Shown: piece by piece, positions 10,641 through 19,629 of the stretch
How the letters are laid out: the number at the start of each line of letters is the position of its first letter
How positions within the stretch are numbered: position 1 is the first letter of the stretch
NCBI RefSeq assembly: GCF_004359545.1
Contig: NZ_SCWB01000001.1
Span: 186,001-250,000, forward strand
Origin: Macrococcus lamae
GTDB lineage: Bacteria > Bacillota > Bacilli > Staphylococcales > Staphylococcaceae
DNA length: 64,000 nucleotides
Direction of reading: 5' to 3'
Program-made: the position numbers and the translations under genes
Notes under the pieces: model-generated
What the model was told of the DNA's origin: nothing
Databases searched by the model: none
The model's input: only the letters and a program-made list of their open reading frames with translations

Positions 10641-10674
10641 AAAGAGTCATCTGAGAAGATGGCTCTTTTTTTAT
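10641..10674 (+). terminator. Rho-independent terminator after qcrC
   Basis: AAAGAGTCATCT (10641-10652) pairs with AGATGGCTCTTT (10657-10668, one G-T pair) across a GAGA loop, followed by T residues. The ypjA ribosome-binding site follows immediately, so some read-through into ypjA is plausible. Confidence 0.85.
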
Positions 10675-10685
10675 AGGAGGTCAAA

Positions 10686-11255
10686 ATGAAACAGCAGTTC
10701 TATTTCTGGATGATGAACCGTTATTTTCTTGTTTTTCTTATTATGTGTAATCTGCTTGGAACATTGTATGGATATTATTGGTACGGGAGTCAACTTGCTC
10801 GTACGAAGTGGTACTTCATGCCGTTTGTGCCTGACAGTCCGACAGCTTCACTTTTTTTAGTTATAGCACTTATCTTCATAGTTGCTGGCAGACATTCAGG
10901 GCTGATGGAATCTCTAGCATTTGTGACTTTAATTAAATATGGTGTATGGGCAGTTGTCATGAATATTTTTACGTTTATAGAAATTGAGGAAGTGACAGGA
11001 ACAGGATTAATGCTTTGTCTTTCTCACGGAATCATGGCGATTGAAGCACTGATATTTCTTCCGTTCTTTAAAATCAAAAAATGGCATATATTGGTGACAA
11101 TCATCTGGGTATTTCATAACGATGTCATCGATTATGTCTATATGCAGTATCCTGTATACAGCATGTTGGAACAATATATCAGACATATCGGTTACTTTGC
11201 TTTCTGGTTGTCAGTAATTCCATTGGTCCTATTATGGAACAGATATATTAGATAA
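10686..11255 (+). CDS. ypjA: DUF1405-family membrane protein, YpjA-like
   Basis: A 189-aa integral membrane protein with about five or six hydrophobic segments (near 12-32, 55-75, 80-100, 108-130, 135-155 and 165-185). It matches the DUF1405/YpjA family by length, by the N-terminal MNRYFLVFLI and YYWYGSQL segments, and by position after qcrC as in Bacillus. AGGAGG lies 5-6 bases before the ATG. The function is unknown; conservation beside qcrABC suggests a respiratory link, which is inference only. Confidence 0.75.
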   Translation: MKQQFYFWMMNRYFLVFLIMCNLLGTLYGYYWYGSQLARTKWYFMPFVPDSPTASLFLVIALIFIVAGRHSGLMESLAFVTLIKYGVWAVVMNIFTFIEIEEVTGTGLMLCLSHGIMAIEALIFLPFFKIKKWHILVTIIWVFHNDVIDYVYMQYPVYSMLEQYIRHIGYFAFWLSVIPLVLLWNRYIR

Positions 11256-11261
11256 TATTAT

Positions 11262-11290
11262 TTGACTTAATCTGACCATCTTATTAAAAT
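11262..11290 (+). promoter_or_regulatory. Promoter of yugP (TTGACT-17-TAAAAT)
   Basis: TTGACT (11262-11267) and TAAAAT (11285-11290) with a 17-bp spacer, followed by AAGGAGAG at the yugP start. Confidence 0.7.
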
Positions 11291-11312
11291 AAGATTAAAG
11301 GAGAGTGTATCA

Positions 11313-12008
11313 ATGGGTTATATTATATATTTCGTATTAATCATGTTAATTCCTATGTATTTTCAGGCTCGAGTTAAATCTACTTATAATAAATATTCAA
11401 AAGTAAGATCGACTTCAGGAAAATCAGGAAAACAAGTCGCAGAAGAAATTTTAACAGCAAATGGTATTCATGATGTACAGGTAGTAGAAGGTCAAGGATT
11501 CTTATCTGATCATTACGATCCACGTTCTAAACGCGTAGTTCTCAGTCCATCGAATTTCAGACAGCCAAGTGTAGCGGGAACAGCGATTGCTGCTCATGAA
11601 GTTGGTCATGCTATCCAGCATGCGACTGGATATGGCTTTCTAAAATTCAGAACAAGTTTATTGCCGCTTGCTAATTTAGGTACGTCTTTCAGTTATTTAC
11701 TGATTATGATTGGAGCTGTTCTGACAAGTATTTCTAATGCTGGCGGTGGTATCGGTGCCATGGCTATCTGGGCAGGTGTTGCGTTAATGGCATTTGCAGT
11801 ATTGTTCTCCATTGTGACGCTACCTGTAGAATTTGATGCAAGTAAGCGAGCAATGAACCAGATCGAGGCACTTCAAATGGTTGATGCTCAAGAATACCGT
11901 CATGCAAAATCAGTATTATCCGCAGCGGCAATGACTTATGTCGCAGCAACAGCAGTCGCGGTAGCAGAATTTGTAAGAATGTTCATGCTTGCAAGAAGCA
12001 GTGATTAA
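11313..12008 (+). CDS. yugP: Zinc-dependent membrane metallopeptidase, YugP family
   Basis: The 231-aa protein has an N-terminal membrane helix (about 2-18), then the zinc-binding HEVGH motif in AAHEVGHAIQHATGY near residue 95. Two further helices lie near 125-170, and the conserved PVEFDASKRA segment follows, then a C-terminal helix. This is the Zn_peptidase_2 family of membrane-embedded proteases of unknown substrate. It stands alone between its own promoter and a bidirectional terminator. Confidence 0.88.
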   Translation: MGYIIYFVLIMLIPMYFQARVKSTYNKYSKVRSTSGKSGKQVAEEILTANGIHDVQVVEGQGFLSDHYDPRSKRVVLSPSNFRQPSVAGTAIAAHEVGHAIQHATGYGFLKFRTSLLPLANLGTSFSYLLIMIGAVLTSISNAGGGIGAMAIWAGVALMAFAVLFSIVTLPVEFDASKRAMNQIEALQMVDAQEYRHAKSVLSAAAMTYVAATAVAVAEFVRMFMLARSSD

Positions 12009-12013
12009 ATAGC

Positions 12014-12063
12014 AAAAAAGAACCGGATTTCATATCATGAAGATATGGATCCGGTTCTTTTTT
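12014..12063. terminator. Bidirectional terminator between yugP and the YitT-family gene
   Basis: A long inverted repeat (about 12014-12036 with 12041-12063; core GAACCGGAT/ATCCGGTTC) has A and T tracts on both sides, so it can stop transcription arriving from either converging gene. Confidence 0.9.
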
Positions 12064-12075
12064 GTATGATTCAAG

Positions 12076-12945
12076 TTAATGATCTTTAATCAGCTGTTTA
12101 TTTTCATCCAATGTAAACCCTTCACCTAATACATCATGAACTTCAAGTAACGAGACAAAAGCATGAGGATCAATGGAATGGATAATCTGTTTCAATCGTG
12201 TCAGCTCATTTTTAGGGACAACGCAGTAGAGCATTGGACGACTTGTTTTAGAATAATGGCCCAGGGCAGAAATCTGTGTGACCCCTCGTTCTAGCAGCTC
12301 ATTGATTTCATCTCCGATTCTTTCATGATGTTCAGAAATAATAAGTGCACCACGTGCTGAATAACCGGCATCCTGAATCGCATCGATGACACGTGCACCG
12401 ACAAACACACAGACCAGTGTATATAATGTCAACTTGTAATCCCCGATAGTGATAAGAGTGAGGAAAATGACAAAACAGTCAAAGATAAACATCGTCCGTC
12501 CCATAGCAACATCGAAATATTTCTTCATAAGTCGTGCTACGATATCTACACCTCCGGTCGTGCCGCCAAACCGAAAGATAATTCCGAGGCCAAGTCCAAT
12601 TAATACCCCCCCGCATAAAGCGACAAGCAGCAGGTCATTCTGTAAATGAATCGCTGCTGGAAAAAGCTCACATAAATATAGAAAAACCGATACACTGATA
12701 GTCCCAACTAAAGTATAGATGAATGACATTTTTCCAAGCAGATGATAACCGACAAAAAATAACGGAATGTTAAAAATTAAGTTCAGTACAGCAGGGCTCC
12801 AGTTAAATAAATGATATAATATAAGAGCGATGCCAGTGAAACCACCTTCTGTCAGATGGTGCGCCATATTAAAATTAACGATACCGAAACTAAATATAAA
12901 ACTTCCAAGTAGAATCATTACTATATTAAGCGGCTTGATAGTCAT
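12076..12945 (-). CDS. YitT-family membrane protein (YpjC-like)
   Basis: The 289-aa protein has five or six membrane segments in its first 200 residues (a YitT/DUF161 domain, with GGFTGIALIL and RFGGTTGGVDIVARL as typical motifs). A soluble C-terminal DUF2179-type domain runs from about 205 to 285, including YSARGALIISEHHERIGDEI. B. subtilis ypjC is a relative at the same place between ypjA and ypjD, but other paralogues exist, so I give no symbol. The ATG has AAAGGGGG upstream on the minus strand. Function is unknown. Confidence 0.85.
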   Translation of the reverse strand: MTIKPLNIVMILLGSFIFSFGIVNFNMAHHLTEGGFTGIALILYHLFNWSPAVLNLIFNIPLFFVGYHLLGKMSFIYTLVGTISVSVFLYLCELFPAAIHLQNDLLLVALCGGVLIGLGLGIIFRFGGTTGGVDIVARLMKKYFDVAMGRTMFIFDCFVIFLTLITIGDYKLTLYTLVCVFVGARVIDAIQDAGYSARGALIISEHHERIGDEINELLERGVTQISALGHYSKTSRPMLYCVVPKNELTRLKQIIHSIDPHAFVSLLEVHDVLGEGFTLDENKQLIKDH

Positions 12946-13013
12946 GCGCAGTAATACCCCCTTTATAATTCAATAATAAACATCAACACCATAGATATGC
13001 AATAGGAGGTTCT

Positions 13014-13337
13014 ATGAAAAATTTAACTGAAATGCAGCAGGAAGTAGATGTCTATATCAATCAATTTAAGTCCGGCTACTTTACACCGATGGAGAATATG
13101 GTCAGATTAACTGAAGAAGTCGGAGAATTGGCAAGAGAAATCAATCATGTCTATGGTCCTAAACAGAAAAAATTATCTGAACGGGAAAAAGAGATCGGTA
13201 TGGAACTTGCAGATAATCTATTTGTGTTAATATGTCTTGCTAATTCGATGGATATCGATCTGACAGATTATTTTAATAGAACAATGGACAAGTTCAAGAC
13301 AAGAGATAAAAATCGATTTGAAAGGAGAGAACAATGA
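13014..13337 (+). CDS. ypjD: MazG-like nucleotide pyrophosphohydrolase, YpjD-like
   Basis: A 107-aa all-helical protein with the metal-binding MazG pattern: [10 protein letters not shown] (about 36-45) and [14 protein letters not shown] (about 61-75), which give E-x-x-E and E-x-x-x-D. These enzymes hydrolyse nucleoside triphosphates to monophosphates and pyrophosphate, often to clear damaged nucleotides. AGGAGG is 6 bases before the ATG. It overlaps mgsA by four bases (ATGA) and begins the mgsA-bshA-cca-birA operon. Confidence 0.85.
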   Translation: MKNLTEMQQEVDVYINQFKSGYFTPMENMVRLTEEVGELAREINHVYGPKQKKLSEREKEIGMELADNLFVLICLANSMDIDLTDYFNRTMDKFKTRDKNRFERREQ

Positions 13338-13708
13338 AATTCGCAATTATTGCTCACGATCAAAAAAAAGAAGCACTGGTCACCTTTATCAAACAGCATA
13401 TAGAAGAGTTCACTAAGCATGAATTATATGCTACAGGTACTACTGGTCTACGAGTGTCAGAACAGACAGGTCTGAATGTTCATCGGTTTAAATCAGGTCC
13501 ACTTGGCGGCGATCAGGAAATAGGAGCACTGGTCGCTAATAAGGAAATAGATGCGATATTCTTCTTCAGAGATCCACTGACTGCACAGCCGCATGAACCA
13601 GATGTTTCTGCGCTGCTCCGATTGTCAGATGTCTATGACGTTCCACTGGCGACGAACGAGGGGAGCGCCGGCGCAATCATTAGTTATTATGAAAGTATAG
13701 GTGATTAA
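13334..13708 (+). CDS. mgsA: Methylglyoxal synthase
   Basis: MgsA converts dihydroxyacetone phosphate to methylglyoxal and phosphate, a glycolytic bypass used when phosphate is short. The 124-aa product has the family motifs ATGTTGLRV (about 36-44), [14 protein letters not shown] (about 57-70) and [20 protein letters not shown], including the catalytic aspartates and the QPHxPD histidine. Its position beside ypjD and bshA matches Bacillus. I do not recall it as a standard S. aureus gene. It is translationally coupled to ypjD. Confidence 0.93.
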   Translation: MKFAIIAHDQKKEALVTFIKQHIEEFTKHELYATGTTGLRVSEQTGLNVHRFKSGPLGGDQEIGALVANKEIDAIFFFRDPLTAQPHEPDVSALLRLSDVYDVPLATNEGSAGAIISYYESIGD

Positions 13709-13709
13709 A

Positions 13710-14840
13710 GTGAAGATAGGAATTACTTGTTATCCGACGATGGGTGGCTCAGGAATCATTGCAACTGAACTAGGAATGATGATGGCAGAACGTGGACACG
13801 ATGTTCATTTCATCACATCAAACACGCCATTTAGAATACAGTTTCAGCGACCGAATATTACATTGCATCAAGTAGATGTCAATCAATATGCAGTATTCCA
13901 GTATCCTCCGTATGATATTACGCTTGCAACTAAGATTGCTGAAGTTATTAACAACTATGATCTGGACGTCCTGCATATGCACTATGCTGTTCCCCATGCA
14001 ATCTGCGGTATACTGGCAAGACAGATCGCTCGGAAGGACGTCAAGATTGTGACGACTCTTCATGGGACGGATATTACTGTGCTCGGCTATGATTCTACTT
14101 TACGAGAAGCCATTAAATTCGGTATTGAAGAAAGTGATGTCGTCACTAGCGTGAGTGATGCTCTGATTGAAGAGACAAAACAGGTCATAAACCCGAATAA
14201 AGATATCGTCACCGTCTATAATTTTATTAATGAAAAAGATTTTGCGATTAGCATTAATCCTGATATTAAACGAAATTATGGAATACCTGATGATTATAAA
14301 GTCATTACTCATGTCTCAAACTTCCGAAAAGTCAAACGGATTCAGGACATTATACACACGTTTAAAAAGATACGTTCACAAATAAAAGTGAAATTACTGT
14401 TGATCGGTGATGGTCCGGAGTTATCTAAAATGCGTCAACTGGCTAAAAAATTAGGAGTCGCTGAGGATGTATTATTTATCGGTAAGCAGGAGCAGGTGGC
14501 ACCGTTCTATCAGATGTCGGATTTGTTCTTATTGATGTCCGAGAAGGAAAGTTTTGGTCTTGTACTCCTTGAAGCCATGTACTGCGGCGTCGTTTGTATC
14601 GGTACGCGCGCAGGGGGAATTGGTGAAGTCATCAGACATAATGAAACCGGACTTTTAGTTGATGTAGGAGATACAGAAGCTGCAAGTCAGTATGCCATCC
14701 GGCTTCTTACAGATGAGGAATATTACAAAGATCTTCAGCTGCATATGCTTGTTGATATTAAAAAGCGGTTTGCATCAGCACATATTACAGACCAGTACGA
14801 ACAGTTATACCAGGAGTTAATCGATGGACAATCTAAGTAA
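13710..14840 (+). CDS. bshA: N-acetyl-alpha-D-glucosaminyl L-malate synthase (bacillithiol)
   Basis: BshA is a GT4 glycosyltransferase that joins UDP-GlcNAc and L-malate in the first step of bacillithiol synthesis. The 376-aa product begins KIGITCYPTMGGSGIIATELG and has the GT4 C-terminal motif SEKESFGLVLLEAM (near 285) and the NETGLLVD loop. The start is GTG 13710, preceded by AGGTG and giving KIGITCYP as in homologues; the GTG at 13701 lies inside mgsA. It overlaps cca by 17 bases. The bshB1 gene that sits beside it in B. subtilis is not here. Confidence 0.93.
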   Translation: MKIGITCYPTMGGSGIIATELGMMMAERGHDVHFITSNTPFRIQFQRPNITLHQVDVNQYAVFQYPPYDITLATKIAEVINNYDLDVLHMHYAVPHAICGILARQIARKDVKIVTTLHGTDITVLGYDSTLREAIKFGIEESDVVTSVSDALIEETKQVINPNKDIVTVYNFINEKDFAISINPDIKRNYGIPDDYKVITHVSNFRKVKRIQDIIHTFKKIRSQIKVKLLLIGDGPELSKMRQLAKKLGVAEDVLFIGKQEQVAPFYQMSDLFLLMSEKESFGLVLLEAMYCGVVCIGTRAGGIGEVIRHNETGLLVDVGDTEAASQYAIRLLTDEEYYKDLQLHMLVDIKKRFASAHITDQYEQLYQELIDGQSK

Positions 14841-16002
14841 ACTTAAAGAAGCGTTACCTATTATAGAGACACTGGAAGCACATGGACACACAGCGTTCAT
14901 AGTAGGAGGGGCAGTGAGAAATTATCTGCTCGATATCCCGATCAACGATGTCGATATCACTACAAGTGCATTACCGGACGAAGTAGAACAAATCTTCGCC
15001 CGAACAGTTCCTGTAGGTAAAGAACATGGAACGATAATGGTACTGGATGCAGGGGTGCCATTTGAAGTGACGACTTATCGGATAGACGGTGAATATAAGG
15101 ATTTCAGAAGACCAGATGATGTCATATTTGTTTCAGACTTAAAAGAAGATTTACTACGCCGTGATTTCACGATTAATGCTCTGGCGCTTGACCGTGACTT
15201 TCGCGTTATAGATTATACGGGCGGGCAGAATGACTTACAACATCATCTTATTAGAGCAGTAGGAAACCCTTATACCCGGTTTTATGAAGACGCACTTCGC
15301 ATGCTGCGTGCCTGCCGCTTTCAAAGTGTGCTTGATTTTCAGATTGAAAATTCTACAATGACAGCAATGAACCGACATAGTGAACTTATTAGACATATTG
15401 CCATCGAACGAATTATTCTGGAATTCAGGAAGTTGCTGCAGGGGAAGAACCCGAAAGCTGCCATGAAAACGATGGAGGATTCGGCATTACATACTTATAT
15501 ACCAGTGCTTGACCAACTGACACCATTATTATTGCCTGAAAAGGATGTCACTCTTGAAGCTTATTTTGGTTTTTGTCTATATAAACGTATGATAACTGTG
15601 CAGGATATCGTTAAATTAAAGTTATCGAATCATGAAGTAAAAGCGATAAAAGACTCCGGAAACATTTACGAGGAATTGTTCAGTGCACAATACACCGAAC
15701 GGCTGCTGTTATATTATTACGGGAAGAAGCTTGTCGTTAACTGTCTTCAGCTGCTTGCAGCTCTGCAGATTGAAGTCAGTCTTACGAACCAGCAAGTTGA
15801 CTCAATCTACCGTGAGTTGACTATAAAAGAACGAGCTGATATTGCAGTAGATGGCTATGTATTGATGACTCATTTGAGTCGTCAAGGTGGCAGCTGGCTG
15901 AAAAGTCTGCTGAGCAGTATTGAAGAACAGATTGTTCTAGGTAAACTGCTAAATAATAAGGAAGATATTTTAAAGTGGGTAGATAACAATGTCAAAATAT
16001 AA
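14824..16002 (+). CDS. cca: CCA tRNA nucleotidyltransferase
   Basis: This enzyme adds the 3'-terminal CCA to tRNAs. The 392-aa product shows the class II polymerase-beta head GGAVRNYLLDIPINDVDITT (residues about 27-46, with the catalytic DVD), the RRDFTINALAL motif near 113 and the RFYEDALRMLRACRF motif near 150. There is no HD phosphohydrolase domain, as in Gram-positive enzymes. It overlaps bshA upstream and birA downstream by 14 bases. Confidence 0.94.
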   Translation: MDNLSKLKEALPIIETLEAHGHTAFIVGGAVRNYLLDIPINDVDITTSALPDEVEQIFARTVPVGKEHGTIMVLDAGVPFEVTTYRIDGEYKDFRRPDDVIFVSDLKEDLLRRDFTINALALDRDFRVIDYTGGQNDLQHHLIRAVGNPYTRFYEDALRMLRACRFQSVLDFQIENSTMTAMNRHSELIRHIAIERIILEFRKLLQGKNPKAAMKTMEDSALHTYIPVLDQLTPLLLPEKDVTLEAYFGFCLYKRMITVQDIVKLKLSNHEVKAIKDSGNIYEELFSAQYTERLLLYYYGKKLVVNCLQLLAALQIEVSLTNQQVDSIYRELTIKERADIAVDGYVLMTHLSRQGGSWLKSLLSSIEEQIVLGKLLNNKEDILKWVDNNVKI

Positions 16003-16969
16003 ATTTACTATATTATCCTATCTGTATGACCATAAAGATCAACATGTATCTGGACAGAAAATTGCTGAGCAGTTGAACATTAGTCGTACAGCAGTATGGA
16101 AGACAATTGAAACCTTGAAAGAGGAAGGATTTGTGATTGAGTCCATTCAGAACAAAGGGTATAAGATCATTCAATTTCCTGATGTCTGGGATAATAATCT
16201 CATGCGACTGCTGATTGGAAATTCCGAGTATTTCAAATCAATCTATGTATACAAGGAAGTCACTTCAACTCAGAAAATGGCTCATGAGAAGTTGCTGACT
16301 AATCAGGAACCTTTTATCGTCATCAGTGAGGTTCAGAATTCAGGACGTGGAAGATTTAATCGTGTCTGGGATTCTCAAGGAGAGAAAGGATTATGGATGA
16401 GCCTTGTATTTAATCCGCATATTTCTTTTCAGAAAATCGCGACATTCAATTTATTTATTTCGCTTGCTATAGCTGAAACAATGCGCTCTGAATTTAAGGT
16501 TAATGCTCAAGTCAAGTGGCCGAATGATATTTATATTAATGATAAGAAAGTATGCGGTTTTCTTACTGAAATTAACGGAGATTCAACAGGGGTTCATCAT
16601 ATTATATGCGGAATAGGAATTAATTTGAATCATGCACTGATGGATTTTCCTGAGGATCTTCAGCGTAAAGCAACGAGTATCTCTCTTGAGAGCGGACATA
16701 CAATTAATCGTTATACGTTCTTTGAGGCGTTATATCGCCGTATTGAGCTGTATTATCAGCGATTCATGACTACGGAGTTCAGTGAAATCAAGGAGCAGTA
16801 CACAGCCTACTCAAATATTTGGGGGAGAACGCTGCGATACACAGAAGGCAGTAAGCAGGTGATGGGGGAAGCTATTGAAATCAAGGACGATGGCCGACTT
16901 ATTGTTCGTGACGCGGATGGAATGACTCATCAGTTTATCAGTGCTGACATAGAAATGCAGGTGGAATGA
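15989..16969 (+). CDS. birA: Biotin-[acetyl-CoA-carboxylase] ligase and biotin repressor
   Basis: The 326-aa protein is the bifunctional form. An N-terminal winged helix (about 8-60, LNISRTAVWKTIETLKEEGF) is followed by the biotin protein ligase domain with SGRGRFNRVWDS (near 117-128) and KWPNDIYIN (near 177), and an SH3-like C-terminal domain. It activates biotin to biotinyl-AMP and attaches it to BCCP; the helix-turn-helix suggests repression of biotin genes elsewhere. It starts inside cca. Confidence 0.93.
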   Translation: MSKYKFTILSYLYDHKDQHVSGQKIAEQLNISRTAVWKTIETLKEEGFVIESIQNKGYKIIQFPDVWDNNLMRLLIGNSEYFKSIYVYKEVTSTQKMAHEKLLTNQEPFIVISEVQNSGRGRFNRVWDSQGEKGLWMSLVFNPHISFQKIATFNLFISLAIAETMRSEFKVNAQVKWPNDIYINDKKVCGFLTEINGDSTGVHHIICGIGINLNHALMDFPEDLQRKATSISLESGHTINRYTFFEALYRRIELYYQRFMTTEFSEIKEQYTAYSNIWGRTLRYTEGSKQVMGEAIEIKDDGRLIVRDADGMTHQFISADIEMQVE

Positions 16970-16970
16970 C

Positions 16971-19568
16971 ATGCAGTTTGCAGTCGTCGATATAGAAACT
17001 ACAGGTAATAACGCTGCAGTTGATGACATTATTCAAATAGGAATTGTCCTGATGGAAAACAACAAAATCATCCATCAGTTTGACAGTTATATTTACACGG
17101 AAGAAACTATCACGCCGTTTATTGAATCATTGACAGGAATCAATAACGATATGCTTCAAAGTGCACCGACGTTCAGTCAGCTGGCTCCTTACATTCTTGA
17201 ACTTCTGGATAACAAAGTGTTTGTCGCCCATAATATTAATTTTGACTTGAATTTTTTGACACAATTGTTTAATAAGTATGATATCGCATTTAAACCTAGG
17301 TATACGATTGATACAATAGATGTGTTTAAAATTTTTTATCCCGATCAGACGAGTTATCAGCTAGGAGTTATAGCAGCAGCGCTTGACGTGCCGCTCATTA
17401 CTGCTCATAGTGCGATAGCTGATGCGGAAGCAACGGCGAATCTTCTCATTAAATGTCTTGATAAAGCAGCATCGTTACCGAAAGAAACATTGATACAGCT
17501 CTATCATCTGGCAAAACGGCTGAAAAATGATATCGACCATATGCTTTTTCCGATCATAGAAAGCCACAAGACTTCTCAAGTCTTTTTGGAAGCAGCAGGT
17601 TTAAAGTACATACCGTCAACCAGATTATTTGTTAGAGGTGAAATTGATAAAAGTCTCCCTGAATTCTATGAACAGATCATTAAAGCTAACCAATTGAATT
17701 ATCGAAAAGAGCAGCTTTATTTAGCGGAACTACTATACGCTAACATGGTGTCAAATAAAGTGAAAATGATTGAAGCAGAAGTTGGAAGCGGAAAGACGCT
17801 GGCCTATTTAACTGCTGCAGTTTACTATGTTTTAACCCATGGTGATAATATTTTATTGACGACGGCTACTAAGGCACTGCAGCAGCAGCTACTACATGCA
17901 GATGCAGCTAAGATTGAGAAGACACTTGGCTACCAGTTACCGCTCGTCCTATTAAAAAGTAAGCGGAATTATATTTCAGTGGAGTTTGTTAAATTTATCC
18001 TTGATGACCAAAAAGAAAATCATGATATTCTACTTCTTAAAATGCAGCTCCTTGTTTTTCTGCTGGAAAAACAGGACGGAGACATTGAACGGATGAATCT
18101 GAATGGTGGCAGGAAAATTTATTTTGAGCTGATGAGAAACCTCTACAAGGCGAAGCAGGATACTTACCTTTATCAGAATGTCAAAGAAATTGATGTGCCG
18201 ATGCTCGGTATTACCAATCATTCTCATCTGCTGCATTCAGGTCACGAAGGCTTTCCTAAATATTTCCGGCATCTCATCATTGATGAGGGGCATCAACTGC
18301 AGGAAGTTGCCTTAAATCACACTTTCACGGAATGGAACTATCAGTCAGTGAAATATAATTTGTCACAATTGTCTAAGGAAGATGGACTGCTGTTTACAGA
18401 TTATAGAAACATCAAGACGGATAAAACATCCATACATTCTATGAAAACTTCTCATATTGAGCTGAAGGATCTCCTACTCGAGATAGAACGGTTAAATGAT
18501 TTATTTTTTGATGAGCTGAGTAGTCATGACCATCATCGTTCACTTTTAGAGCTGAAAACCGGTAATATTGTTCTGCTGCAGCTCGTTGAAAAATTGCAGT
18601 TATTCAATGCTCTAGTCGAAGAGCTGCCATTGAACCGTATGGTAAAAAAGCAGGCGCGAAACGTCCTTCATATCTTTTTGCAGATTAAACAGGCGATTGA
18701 TAAAGGACAATTGGTATTCTACGGAGCTTACAGTGCTTCAAAGTCAACAGTGTCAATCTTTGTCAAAGATCGCAAGCTTGACGATGTATTTAATAAGCAG
18801 CTGCTAAGTCATTTCGATTCTCTGGCTTTAATTTCTGGTTCACTGCTGCTTGATCAATCAGTGAAACATTTAAGGCCGTTGCTGGGCCGATATGAGCGTG
18901 AGATTATTGCGTTTAATCCAATGCACCGCGATGAGAAAGTAACTTTCTTCATACCAGAAGATATTCCGCTGTTTGACTACCGGTCAACAGACAATTTTGT
19001 CGAGCAGGTCGTTCTATATATCACATCTTACTTATCGACAGGACATAAGAAAATGCTGATTTTATTCAATAATTATCAGCTGATTCAGGAAGTCGAGCAA
19101 TACTTGTCAGCAGTAACAGATCATGTTCTGCTCGTACAGACACAGCAGTCTAATCCCCACAAACTTCTGACTCAGTTCAATCAGCTCGACAGAGCACTGC
19201 TGCTCGGGACTCAGTCATTTTATGAAGGTCTGGATTATCAGTCTGATACGTTTAAATGTGTGATGATTGTCAGCCTGCCGTTTATCCATCCTAATGACAA
19301 GAGAGTCATGCTGATGCAGGACGAGACAGCTGACAGTTTCGACCAGTACCAGCTGCCATACGCCGCGACTAAAGTGAGACAGGCAGCAGGTCGTCTGATT
19401 CGAAATGAAGATGATGATGGAATGATTATCTGTATGGACCGGAGAATAGTCGAGGCACATTATCATCAAGTCTTTGACAGTGTGCTGAATCATTATCATG
19501 TTAAGCGCGGTAAATTGAATGACTTTGTCTCATGGATCGAGAAAAACAAGCCTGCCAAAAATAAATGA
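16971..19568 (+). CDS. dinG: DinG-type protein: 3'-5' exonuclease fused to a helicase-like domain
   Basis: The 865-aa product has an N-terminal DEDD exonuclease domain (about 1-165) with VDIETTG at 6-12, FVAHNINFDLNFL near 85 and the late motif HSAIADAEATANLL near 145. An XPD/DinG-like helicase domain follows: Walker A AEVGSGKTLAYL near 265, DEGH motif II near 440 and RQAAGRLIRNEDD near 805. The Fe-S cysteine cluster of E. coli DinG is not evident, as in the staphylococcal protein, which acts as an exonuclease rather than a helicase. It follows birA by one base. Confidence 0.9.
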   Translation: MQFAVVDIETTGNNAAVDDIIQIGIVLMENNKIIHQFDSYIYTEETITPFIESLTGINNDMLQSAPTFSQLAPYILELLDNKVFVAHNINFDLNFLTQLFNKYDIAFKPRYTIDTIDVFKIFYPDQTSYQLGVIAAALDVPLITAHSAIADAEATANLLIKCLDKAASLPKETLIQLYHLAKRLKNDIDHMLFPIIESHKTSQVFLEAAGLKYIPSTRLFVRGEIDKSLPEFYEQIIKANQLNYRKEQLYLAELLYANMVSNKVKMIEAEVGSGKTLAYLTAAVYYVLTHGDNILLTTATKALQQQLLHADAAKIEKTLGYQLPLVLLKSKRNYISVEFVKFILDDQKENHDILLLKMQLLVFLLEKQDGDIERMNLNGGRKIYFELMRNLYKAKQDTYLYQNVKEIDVPMLGITNHSHLLHSGHEGFPKYFRHLIIDEGHQLQEVALNHTFTEWNYQSVKYNLSQLSKEDGLLFTDYRNIKTDKTSIHSMKTSHIELKDLLLEIERLNDLFFDELSSHDHHRSLLELKTGNIVLLQLVEKLQLFNALVEELPLNRMVKKQARNVLHIFLQIKQAIDKGQLVFYGAYSASKSTVSIFVKDRKLDDVFNKQLLSHFDSLALISGSLLLDQSVKHLRPLLGRYEREIIAFNPMHRDEKVTFFIPEDIPLFDYRSTDNFVEQVVLYITSYLSTGHKKMLILFNNYQLIQEVEQYLSAVTDHVLLVQTQQSNPHKLLTQFNQLDRALLLGTQSFYEGLDYQSDTFKCVMIVSLPFIHPNDKRVMLMQDETADSFDQYQLPYAATKVRQAAGRLIRNEDDDGMIICMDRRIVEAHYHQVFDSVLNHYHVKRGKLNDFVSWIEKNKPAKNK

Positions 19569-19598
19569 TTTAAAGAATAGGATTAACTTTGGTAAACT
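19569..19598 (+). promoter_or_regulatory. Promoter of aspB-asnS (TTTAAA-18-TAAACT, extended -10)
   Basis: TGGTAAACT at 19590-19598 is the same extended -10 box as before ndk and aroC. TTTAAA at 19569-19574 gives a weak -35 at 18 bp. The transcript would cross AAGGAGCTG before aspB. Confidence 0.55.
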
Positions 19599-19629
19599 AT
19601 AACTAACTACTGTATAAGGAGCTGTACCC

